A stretch of DNA of 64,000 nt, taken from assembly GCA_010909165.1 (NCBI GenBank), contig VJWM01000044.1:248001-312000 (forward strand), read 5' to 3'. The position numbers and the translations under genes were made by a program. The notes under the pieces were generated by a model, which did not search any database, had not been told where the DNA came from, and saw nothing but the letters and a program-made list of their open reading frames with translations. Position 1 is the first letter of the stretch, and each line of letters opens with the position of its first letter. Shown here in pieces: positions 34,426-44,109 of the stretch. Source of the DNA: Anthoceros angustus (taxonomy: Eukaryota > Streptophyta > Anthocerotopsida > Anthocerotales > Anthocerotaceae).

Positions 34426-37400
34426 ATGGCACCCAAAAAGCCAGCGGAAGTTTGGGAGCCATGGAACCTTGTGGGCGCAACATTGTGACCGGCGCTATCC
34501 GGACTTTGGGCTGGCTCCGAGGCGGGAATTGGTGCGAGTGGCATTTGGATGTGTTCGGATAGTGCGGACATTTGATGTCACTCTGGTCAGTTTGCGGAAG
34601 ATCTTTGGCGGCGGTCAATAAGGAGGTGCGGTCAAGAACCTCGGGAGGCGATGGACCTTGGAGGTCTGGCGGCCTAGCCCAAGGAGGAAGGGGAGTGGTG
34701 CGGGCCCCTCAAGGCGAAGGGAAGATAGGGGCCGGCCAGTGATGCTAAGGCACAGGGCGCGGACCCTGTGTTGGGCGATATCCAAACTGTTGGGCGGTCG
34801 AGTCGAGGCGGTGGCGGATCATTGTCCTTTGGAACCTACTCACCAAGGTGGATCACCTTGGTGATAATCTATTATTCACCGCCGTTGCGGCCGGGGAAGA
34901 AGGCGGGGGAAGGATTATCTTCGCCCGGTTTAGCAGGCTCAAGCTCGGGGCGAAGCCTTCGCCATCCATCCCATGCACGATCCATGTATGGGGGCATTTG
35001 AACTCCTCGGAAGGAGAGCTTGGCGGCGCTCGGAAAGTGGAGGCCCTAGGAAGTGGAGGCGGGCAGGAGGAGGAGGCAGTCGAAACCAAGCGGACTCGGG
35101 AGGAGGGCGGGAGGATTCGGACTCCATACTGCAGGCGGACCCCCTCACCCAAAGTATGGGAAGCAATTCCGCCTCCCTCCTCGGTGCAGCAGGCAGCCGA
35201 TCCAGTGAGGCGGCCCGACCCAGCGGCCCGCCACCATCACTCGGTGAGGCCGCGGACGAGGAAGGCAGAAGACCCACGGCTGGCAGCGGCACCCGGTCGG
35301 TGCAGTACCTCTTCCCAGCAGCGGGTGGCAAGCGGAGGAAGCGATGGGAGGCGAAAGGGCCAGGCGAGGGAGGAGGACAGCGGCGGCCGCATCGAGCAGT
35401 CTGTCGCCCGGCGAAGGGCAAAGGCGTGCTCCGGACTCCATCACCTCCATGAGGAGGAAAAGGCGGAGAAGAGCTCATGACCAAAAGGGCCAAGGAGGCT
35501 CGGGAGCTCGGCCTCGGGACCTAAGGGTCTGATTGGGTCGGAGAACCCAGTCCGGACTTACTCGGCTGTATGGAGGTCCTTGGTGAGATCGGCTCCTCGG
35601 ACTTTGTGGGAGCCTCACGGCGGCCGTGGAAGAAACACGGCGGGTCAGCTACCGTCATGGGCCGGTATGCTCAGTCATCTTGGGATGGCGAGAAGGCCGG
35701 AGGTGGAAGCCACCGGGCGCATGGTACTCCTCCGAGGCGGTTGGAGGAGCCCGGGAGGCGGAAGGGCGGCTCTCGGCGGATTGAGAAGAAGCGGGAGGCG
35801 AGAGGAGGTCTGGTCCATCCGCAGGGGACCAAATTCCTTTGGAGGAGCAGTGAGCGAGACAAAGCGGGCGGAGGACCTCTGCACGGGCGTGGAGCGAGGA
35901 GCGAAGGGCCGGGCGCAGCAGGCGGGATCTCGGGCGGCCGTGGACGAGCCAAGTGGAGGCTCGGTGAAGGTGGCCAAGGCGGAGGCCACGGCGGCCGTCG
36001 CGATCACTATCGGCGTGATCGGGCCGGTGGAGGAGGCGGCCAGAGAGCCACAGCCAATCGAGGAGCAAGTGGCGCGAACAAGCAGTCGGCCGTGAGGAGC
36101 AGAGGCCGGCACAGATTGGGGACCTCGAGTGCAGTGCGGAGGTAGAAGAGGCGGCGGGAGGCTGGAGGCAACAAGGACACCTTGGGTTGCAACTCCAAGA
36201 TGCATCAGGCGGGGGTTCTCAGAGAATCCAAGACTTGACGAGAGGTGAAACGCCTCCAGCTCCGCTTGAAGGCGGAGGAGAATGGCGGTGCAAGGAGTTC
36301 GGCGTCGCAAGGTTGCGGCGGATGTGGAGGAAGCCGAGAGTCGGACGGGGATCTGGCCCGCTGGAGAAGGAAGTGGCGGACCTCGGGAAAGAATGAGCGG
36401 AGGAAGAAAGCCTTTGGAGGAGCTACGATTGCTCGTCCGGTTGCGAGGAAGCGGAAGGGGCTCGGCTCCATGGCCCATAAGCGGCTGGGTGAACAGCAGG
36501 AGGAGGAGAGCGTCGGCGGCGAAGGTTGCAAGAATGTGAGGCCTTGGCGGCCTCAAGAGTCCGCCCGCCTCTGTGGTAAGCAGCCCGCGGAGGCAGGCGG
36601 TGGGCGATCTGCTCGATTAAGCACCTGGAGGAGAGTGGGTGCTCGGGCTCATGTAGAGGCGATTGGCAAGTCGATTCCGACCGCCTACTACCACGAGCTC
36701 CTCAAGGCTCAGGAGGTCTGCGCCACCCTAGGCGGGAGGTGGACTTCGGAAGGATGGAAGGAGGCGAGAGGGCGGACCCGGGGCAGCCCAGGAGTCCCAG
36801 GCTGTTGTGATGTGGCGAGGAGAAGCGTGGGAGGCAGGAGGAGGAAGGGTCGCCACAGGAGGCACTCGGCACCCTCGCATGGAAGGAAGAGGGAGGATCT
36901 TGGAGGAAGGGAAAGGGTGCAAGGGCATTCGGGAACCAAGGGAGGCTCGGTGGATGAACCCATGACCCGGTGAGGAGGCATGCCCGGGGCACGAGGTCGG
37001 ACTTTGTCCGGACTCGAGAAAGGCGGATCCAGTCGGCCCCAGAAGGAAATCTGGACTTAGGGATCAGACTCTGGTAGTCCGGACCAGGTCCGGACCCAGG
37101 AAGGTTGGGTCAGAGGACCCCGGAGGCAATCCGGACCAGGGCCGGACTCGAGGCAGCCCGGGGCCGGACCCCGGAGGAGGCCGGACCTAGAGGTCCGGAC
37201 TCGGTCGAGGCAGTCACGAGGTCCAAACTCGGGGGTGGGGAGCCACGATCCTGGCCCAGATCCGGCCCTTGGAGGCCCCTGCGAGGCCCGCCCGAGAGAG
37301 AAGAGGGAGGGACGAGGAAGACTTGGTGGTGGCCGCGTTGTCGGGCCGCCCGGTGGGCAGCAGACCCTCGGGAAGAGGAAGGGGTCCGCCTCGCGGATCA

Positions 37401-37480
37401 TCCGATTAGGGTCCGATCGGCGAGCTCGGCTTTGGGCGCCGGTGCCAAGAAGGGGCCATCCCGGCCCCACCAGGCCATAG
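34426..37480 (+). pseudogene. LTR-borne long frame: basic, proline-rich, coiled-coil protein (copy A)
   Basis: The start codon at 34426 sits in the context GAAGGCGATGGC, identical in copy B. The N-terminus reads MAPKKPAEVWEPWNL, then frames shift. Further on there is a serine/proline region, a basic cluster (RRKR and TKRAKEA near 35450-35495), helical segments with EVWSIRRGPN near 35805, and RIQDL near 36230. A segment containing TAYYHELLKAQEVCATL lies near 36682-36735. The last 500 bases consist of GPD-like repeats. About 1000 residues would be encoded if uninterrupted. I recognise no family; it could be an accessory nuclear or structural protein of the retroelement. Confidence 0.5.
34841..34863. 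other. Perfect 10-bp inverted repeat, copy A
   Basis: CACCAAGGTG, the loop GAT, then CACCTTGGTG. It is conserved as a 9-bp stem in copy B at 57529-57549. Confidence 0.8.
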
Positions 37481-37546
37481 GCGGAATAGGGAGGATAGTA
37501 GGCGGGGTTAGGGCTGCTGGTGCGCCCTCATTTCGAATAGAGGTGT

Positions 37547-37580
37547 AATAAAGGCGACCTTGCGTAGTATAAGAGGGCTA
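37547..37580 (+). promoter_or_regulatory. LTR AATAAA and TATA-like box, copy A
   Basis: AATAAA at 37547-37552 is followed by GTAGTATAAGAGGGC at 37565-37579. The same pair occurs in copy B (60286-60316) and inverted in gypsy-1 (near 13210-13240). The conservation suggests the LTR promoter core; transcript ends are unknown. Confidence 0.5.
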
Positions 37581-38155
37581 AGGCATACAGATAAATCATC
37601 TTTCTCTTGGTGTTGATCGCGTTCTTGCGAGACCTTTGTGTGTCTTCTTGCTAAGCGTGAGTCACGAGTCAGCGGCGAGCCGCGCTCGGGAGATTGATCG
37701 GGGTCTGGTAGCGGACCTAAGCGTGTTGTGGTGTGTGCGGGGAAGGGTGTGGTGACCCGTGCTGCGTCAGGCGCGACCCGGCACCGAGCAGGCGGGCGTG
37801 AGCGGAGGAACTCGGGAGGCGTCTGAGCCGACGGAGAGGCCAGCGGAGCAGCGGAGGAGGTCGGGCTGTAACCAGCGTCTTTCCCTAAGGCGATGGTGTA
37901 AGGTGAGTGGAGAGAAAAGGAAGTGTGGTGGCGAATGTGAGCGTCTGGGCCTTGAGCAGGTCCCTAAGCGTTTAGCCATCACAAGACTGTCACGGTGAAA
38001 CGTTGCAGTAGTTAGGCGTATGTGTCGTTGAGGGCAGGCGCAAAGTGAGGTAAGAATCACAGCAGCAAGCAGACCTATCATTCCTTGGAGCGGACTTCTT
38101 CCTACAACGACCTTGATTGTTATGCCGGTGCCATCGTGAAAGTCGGCGCCACAAA

Positions 38156-39596
38156 GGCGAGGAAGGTACTTGCCCAAAAGTCGAGGGGTCGAGTGCAGAA
38201 GACCAAGAGCAAAAAGGGAAGACCAAGGGACAAAGGGGATGAGAAGACCAACCGAGAGGAACGCTGCCACCCCAAGATAAGGACTGAGAATTGTCAATGA
38301 CCATAAATGAGCTTTGGGGAATGGGAAGGATAGGTGGTGTAGGTTGGCAACATTAAAGAGTGGCCATAGGTGAAGTTGCTAGAATAGAATTTACCAAGGA
38401 TCGAGAGATAGACTTAGATGCGGACATTAAATCTTGGCGGTAGGAAATAATAGAATATTGGAAAAGGTGACTGCGGTAGGGTCACCCAAGGGAGGTTGTA
38501 TGTGGAAGGCCTCCTATAGAGGAGGAGGATTTCACAAAGTAAAGTATCATGTCTTGCGCTTCCGCTCATGAGTCCTTTGCCATTACAATTTCGTGCGTGT
38601 GAGCCAACCACGTCTGGTAGAGAGGAAGTCGCGGTGGTCGGAGTGCTTGGTGGAGGACTTGCTCCTTGCAAGTGCCTAAGCGAGTTGCTCCCCTTGTGAA
38701 TGGTTCTTTGTGAAATTGCTTTGCTTTGGGTGTGTGGCAAATGCCGGAGAACTCTCGGCTTGAGGGTAGACTACAGGAAAGACTCACAGGTTCTCATTGT
38801 CAGTGTCAAACTCATAGCCCAAGGAAGAACTTCTTTGGTGGAGGCGGACCCAGGCGGTTGTGCGGCGAGTCGAAACCGATGGCCCAGGCGAGGTTAGACT
38901 AGGAGGAAGAGGATGAGGAGATGAGAAGATGAGTAGAGGATTAGAGGTGTAGGTGTTAGTGGAAGGCCACAGGCGAGCCTAAGGGGCCAGAATCCCAAAT
39001 CTGCAAAGTAAGGCGCTCACAGGTGGAGAAGTTTGGTCTTAAGTAGGGGAAATCGCGGTGTGAACCGGGGGTCCACAGGCCCGTGGTAGGCTCTTCTTCT
39101 TGAGGCGGGACACAATTGTGTTGTGTCGTTGTAGGTGAGTTTGGTCTTAAGTAGGGACGAAATCGCGGTGTGAACCGGGGGTCCTGAGGCGCCCGTGGTA
39201 GGCTCCTTCCTTGAGGCGGGACCCATAATTGTTTTGTGTCGTTGTGGGTCGGGGTTGGCGATTTTCGAGCGGTGCAAGAGTGCGTGAGAGAGAGTAGTGG
39301 GCGCCTTGTTGAGAAGGGTGAGAGTGTGCGGTGGCGATTGGTGACCACAAGGCCTCGAACTTTCACACAAGTCTCATGGGACGAAACCCAGCGTCTGAGC
39401 GGCAGTGGGATAAGTGTGGCCGCTATAGTGGGAGGACAGGAGTGCCCAGTTCTCCCTACCACAGCACACACTTCCTACCCTAGAAATTGCCAAGTGGGAC
39501 CAAGACAATGCCATAGCGGTAGCGATGCCTCGTAGGACTCGGTGATCTTGTCCCGGATGTTGAGTTCTACAACTCGGCCGATGAGATCCGGGGTGC
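38156..39596 (+). other. Downstream part of copy A, ending in copia gag
   Basis: This continues the region interrupted by the solo LTR. Near 39490-39590 it reads as copia gag (AKWDQDNAIAVAM, then VEFYN in another frame), as copy B does at 62188. Otherwise no gene was recognised. Confidence 0.5.
39031..39245. repeat. Two tandem copies of about 108 bp, copy A
   Basis: Both units start GTTTGGTCTTAAGTAGGG and include AATCGCGGTGTGAACCGGGG and GTGGTAGGCTC. The same pair is at 61743-61945 in copy B, with a period near 97. Confidence 0.85.
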
Positions 39597-39735
39597 CATG
39601 TGACCCTATATGCACTCCAAGTGCGCTGATGGCCACGAAGCATAAGCGCACAAGGGCCCGCAATGGGGTGCTATGTGACTCCAGTGCGCGCCCAAGTGCG
39701 CGCCCTGGTGCATCTCCGAGCACCTGATACACGAC
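39597..39735. repeat. Spacer start with a local direct repeat
   Basis: GGGGTGCCATGTGACC...CAAGTGCG and GGGGTGCTATGTGACTCC...CAAGTGCG occur about 75 bases apart. This is where copy A stops matching copy B. Confidence 0.6.
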
Positions 39736-39759
39736 ATGGTGCCATCAGAAAAAATCTTG

Positions 39760-40609
39760 GGAAGCTATAATCATCCTGGTCCACATACCTTGTCACTTGT
39801 CATAGCTGCGTCCAGTCCACTACGCAGATCTTGAGTATTGCATCGCCTTGGAATCAGCTTGTCCGCACTCAAGACTAGCAGGCGATGACAGTTAGAATTC
39901 TTCACAAAGAACTTCTCCTTCATTGTGCATACAGCTTCATTGACAATCGAATTCTCGGACTTCATACTTCCAAGCCCATAGAATGTACAACTACAATCTG
40001 CGTCTCAACGCATCCATATACCCGTTTCACCCGTAGGCGAATGGGATCAAAATTCTGTTGGGTGGAGTCCATTCCTTCTTCATGGATGCACCATTCCTTG
40101 TCCAGTAGCCCCTGTTCTGATAGATCATTGCAAATTTCAGTCAAGCCATTCTTCTCAGCCGTAGTGAAAGGATTCTCCAAAGTGGTCCATTGGCACAATC
40201 CCGATATCATCGAACAATGTTGATGCGCTGTCATCAAGCAGCCCTGATGCTCCCTTGCTTTGCCTAGAGGCCTTGTTGTGATGGCCCTTGGAAGGCCCAC
40301 TCTTCCCATCGATACTCCTTGTGGGCAGTCGACTTTCTGGCGTGTGGTGCGGATGTTGGTTGGTCATGATCACCACCCGCACCTCCTCCTGCTGCAATCC
40401 TCCGTTCCGGAAGCTCGTGCCTCGACTGACTTCGCCCTTTTGCGTTTAGGAGGTTTGAGTGGTGGAGGTTCAACCAAGTTGGCGTGTTTTGCACGCACTT
40501 GCCGATATGGGATGGACATACATCCGAAGGTGCACGTGAAGCATTAGAGGAATCGACAAATCTGGACCAAGCAAGGAACAAAGGAAGGTTGAAGGTGTTT
40601 TGATTTCAT
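39760..40609 (-). pseudogene. Unrecognised minus-strand gene-like region
   Basis: An ATG at 40609 lies about 50 bases from a TATATAAA box. Downstream frames include a basic cluster KPPKRKRAK near 40450, and a longer open piece at 40309-39962 containing WTTLENPFTTAEKNGL and KEWCIHEEGMD. Codon-like continuity is lost after short distances, with stops in each frame. No family was recognised. It could be the decayed first exon of a host gene or part of an unknown transposon. Confidence 0.35.
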
Positions 40610-40656
40610 GGAACAAGCCAAATTATGGAGCCACAAACCTGCTATTTCTGGTTCTC

Positions 40657-40664
40657 TTTATATA
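40657..40664 (-). promoter_or_regulatory. TATA box candidate
   Basis: On the minus strand the sequence is ACTATATAAAGAG, 48 bases before the ATG at 40609, a plausible plant core-promoter spacing. Confidence 0.45.
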
Positions 40665-40670
40665 GTATAC

Positions 40671-41583
40671 ACCCAAACCTCAATTACCAAAAATGTCACA
40701 CACGCACAGGCGCCACTAAACTCAATTTCGAAACCGCACCCAAATTGCCTCAATCGCGGTTCCTGCACCGCCAAAACGCCCCGGTCTCCCCGCCCAAAAA
40801 GCGAGACCATCGACTCACCTGCACAACGCGGATCTTGCCTGCATGTCAAAAGCAAACCGAGGGTGCCTGCCGGACACAAGCGCCACAAGCAAACGCGCAC
40901 CAAGGGTGCCTGCCGGACACAAGCTCACACCAAGGGTGGCTGCCACAAGAAAGCGCGCACCGGGGTTCTGGAACCTGGCGCTGGGTGGCTGCCACAAGAT
41001 AGCGCACCCCCGTGGGTGCTGACACGGCGGCGCCGAAAGTGCTAGCCCGGCTCCGCTGCACACCGAGATGGGCGCACACACACCTGATCGCGGCGTCTAG
41101 AATCAACAGATGCGTCTGACACTCCACCAACTCACGGATGCTTGCTCGCTCTTGCTCACAGCCGATTGCAGCTCTCTTCCTCTTGTTGTCGCGGTTCCCA
41201 GCTGATCTAATCCGTACTCCTCTTCCTCCTGCAATCCGGATTCCTCTCGGACATGAAAACGCGCGCTGCCGGCTCACTTGTACCCAACTTTGTTTGTTTC
41301 CAGGGCACAATCTTGTGCGCGCCGAGAAGTTAACCCCTGGCTTGCCTAACCACGGGTTAACTAACTGCGGGTTGAAGGTTAACTCTAGGTTTCCGTTATA
41401 GCCTTTATTTCAAGCCGAACGTTCGGTAATTAACATTGGCGGCTACTATAACGGGTTAAACCTGCCACCATAATCATCTATGGATATTTTAAGGTTCAAA
41501 CGAAGATGGACAAGCTGCAAAATCTGAGCTCTTCTTCCTCTCGAGTTGCTTGACATTATTGCGAAGTTTGAAGAGCTATCGAA
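40671..41583. other. GC-rich repetitive stretch, no gene
   Basis: At 40850-41040 the words GGTGCCTGCCGGACACAAGC and GGTGGCTGCCACAAG recur with CGCGCACC between them, giving an imperfect 30-45-bp repeat. The remainder is unassigned. Open frames here follow the repeat composition. Confidence 0.5.
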
Positions 41584-43260
41584 ATGCACGCTTCTCCAAC
41601 CTACTCTTGCGGTAGTCCGGGCGATTGGAAGGCCATAGCGGCAATGATGGGCGAGTCTGGCGATGTATCACGCATGGATGTTTTGCGGTGGGCCTGCGCC
41701 CGTGATGCGTCGTCGCGGAAGGTGGAGAAGGTGACAATCATGGACACCACTCCGAGCATGGAAGGCATCGGAAGGTCTCGTAATCGATACAACTCCGTTG
41801 GAGAAGGAGAGAATGTAGGCCAAGGATTACGGAGACCACGCCAATTCGAGGGATTAGGAATGTTTGAAGATGGGCAGCGGCGGTGAAATTGTTTCTTCAT
41901 CGCTCCATGGAGGTCGGGAATGATGGTACTGAATTATGCAGGAATGAGGATGCAGGCACAGAACACCACGGCGGTAGCATCCGAGGCCGAGCCATTGCGA
42001 AGCGTCAGTGAACATTGCGGTGAAGCGTAGACATTATCACGCCGGAGAATGAGGACCATGAAGGCATGCGGCATTGAGGAAATACATAGCATGGTCTTAG
42101 CATTCTTTGTATGATTTGTTTGCAATTGGGAAAGAAGAATATAACGGTGTTTCGGCATAGGGGTTTGTCTCGAACCCCATTTGGCTAACCATCGAAATGC
42201 ACATGTCTCATTTCACTTTGTTTTCGATTTGCGAACCCAATGCATCCGAGCCCAAGAAGACCTAATGTGCCACCGTCACAAATGCGGACACACCTTTGTA
42301 CCAAGTGGCGGATGATGGCGCACTTATGCTCAAAATGAGTGCGAGCGTCAGCCTTATACTCAAGAGGTGCAATACGGGTTTGGAGAGGGTTGCGTCAATA
42401 CTTGTGTAAGCACTTTCGTTCAAGTTGCTTGTGCACACTTGCCACACCAACACTCACATCAATTCTCTTTTCAAACCCGTGATTGAGCAATCCGGACGGC
42501 GGCATACCACATCGACTGGCCCCTCGTGTCGAGATAAGCCGCGCAGATCTGCATTGGGCCCGAGGGTGGACAAGGTAAAGGATGGTGAGGCCTCCTCAAC
42601 CGTTCTTGATCAAACTCTTCGTAGCTTACATTTCTTCTTGTCAAGTCCGCATCGCTTTCAACCTTAATCTATCCATGGGTGGCACATGGAGCAAGTCGAT
42701 CTTAAATTCAAAATCTCATGGCGAAGCTTGGCTATAGTTCTGCCTCGAACACCTAGCACCACACCGTAGTGGGCGCCACAGGTATAGACAGTCCTCCTTC
42801 GAGCCTCACAAATACTCAGCCATTTGGTCAAAACCCCACCGGGCGACTAGCCCTCTTTCTGATACTCACTGGCTCTCACTAGGGCTCGCAGCCAGCAGAT
42901 GCTCTCTTATACTTGTGTTCGATCGCATTACTCAAGGAAAATCATCTATTCTATTTATTTTCTCTCGCAAAACATTGTGAAACATTGTCGCCTTCAAAAG
43001 GTTGGCCATTAGAAACCACCATCATACATGTCGAATTTTGGAAAATGTAGCTCATCTAGAAACCAAGGCCTATGCATCTATACGTGCATCAAACTCGAAT
43101 GAGCGGACATTTGGCACAATCAAAGAGATCCACCGCAAGTCATAAGGGGCACATAGAGTAAGGCCAAAAGGTTTTACATGTTGTATACAAAGCGAATGTG
43201 GGAATATAACATCAACCAACAAATGATTTTCAAAATAATATTCATGACTTTACGCCTAGA
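41584..43260. other. Unassigned spacer DNA
   Basis: A 100-residue plus frame at 41584-41886 (contains DWKAIAAMMGESGDVSRMDVLRWA) has the look of a helical protein fragment but no recognised family. After 42700 the DNA is AT-richer and lacks coding signal. Confidence 0.35.
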
Positions 43261-43510
43261 TACCGGATGATTTACAAATTTTTCAAACCACTAAAATCAA
43301 CACTCCATCCTATTGATACGCCTAGGTTGATTGTTACACCCTAGGTTGCTTAACAAGAGTTGTTACAAAGTTTTCAAAGCGCCAAAACAAGCAACCATCC
43401 TAGTACTAATCCGACCCAAGAGTGCTTATAACGAGTTCTAAAGCACCAAAGTCAAGCACCCCATCCGGTATCGATCCGACCGGGTGCTTAACCTTGGAGT
43501 TCTTACCATG
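43261..43510. repeat. Imperfect tandem repeat, about 70-75 bp
   Basis: Three to four diverged units each contain a (G)GGTTGCTTAA or GTGCTTA start, an AAAGC-CCAAA word, CAAGCA-CCATCC, and then ATCCGACC. Confidence 0.65.
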
Positions 43511-44109
43511 TCTATCCACCTAGAGCGGATACAAGAGAATACAAACAATATATAGACATTTCCGGACGTCCGCGATCCACTCCACCATTTCCATCTCCGA
43601 CGCCCACAAGATTGGGGTCTCAAAATGCGCCGGACGCCCCAGGGCTTTAGACTCGCCAATGTGCCGAACGTCCGCATTGCTCCAATTCCTTCTATGTTTT
43701 CACTCTAACAATGGAGATCCTGGTTGTGTACACCGTACGCCCAGCTACTTTTAGAGTCGTAGTTTGGTCCTCTCGAGATGGCCATGATCGCTATCGGTTA
43801 ATGTTCTCACACCGGACGTCCGCAGCTGTTTTTTTCGCATGAATTGCTACTTTTGTTGCGCGACGTAGCTTTGGCTTGCTGGACTAATTTTGTTTGGTTT
43901 GCACTGCTCACCCCGCTAGAAGTACTATCGTCATGAAGAGGTGTTTAGGATTCCTAGCACCGTTAAAAATCCTTGAAATCCTTCCTTGTGAAGGTGAAAA
44001 TGAACCTTCTTCGGCTTAAACCCATTAGCGTAAGTATTCACGAGAAAATAACATGGTCAATGTCTTTCAAGACATGTCTAAAGAGTGGTTTTGCTAAAGA
44101 TGATGCATT
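43511..44109. other. Unassigned sequence with CGGACGTCCG-type palindromes
   Basis: CCGGACGTCCGC occurs at about 43562 and 43813, with variants CCGGACGCCCC near 43630 and CCGAACGTCCGC near 43665. No gene was recognised. Confidence 0.45.

Larger units (their letters stand above)
33806..38155 (+). mobile_element. Solo gypsy LTR, 4.35 kb, copy A
   Basis: The segment begins TGTGGACTACGGAC and ends GGCGCCACA. It is homologous over its full length to 56512-60876 and, inverted, to the 3' LTR of gypsy-1, whose own ends fall at the equivalent points. Flanking 5-mers are AAGGG (33801-33805) and AAGGC (38156-38160), one mismatch. No primer site or pol of its own is adjacent, which fits a solo LTR. Confidence 0.7.
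28780..39596 (+). repeat. Large direct duplication, copy A
   Basis: This segment is collinear with 51535-62290. Both begin in a pyrimidine-rich block and then contain, in order, the MULE right inverted repeat, a gag-like start, a long charged region, a 4.35-kb solo LTR, a segment with two ~100-bp tandem repeats, and a copia gag fragment. The copies differ by many substitutions and short indels. Homology stops near 39596, where copy B continues into the rest of copia-2 gag. Confidence 0.85.

Noticed and set aside
36000-37000. Long minus-strand frames opposite the LTR-borne frame
   Set aside because: They mirror the high-GC sense frame, and homologous copies B and gypsy-1 do not conserve them.
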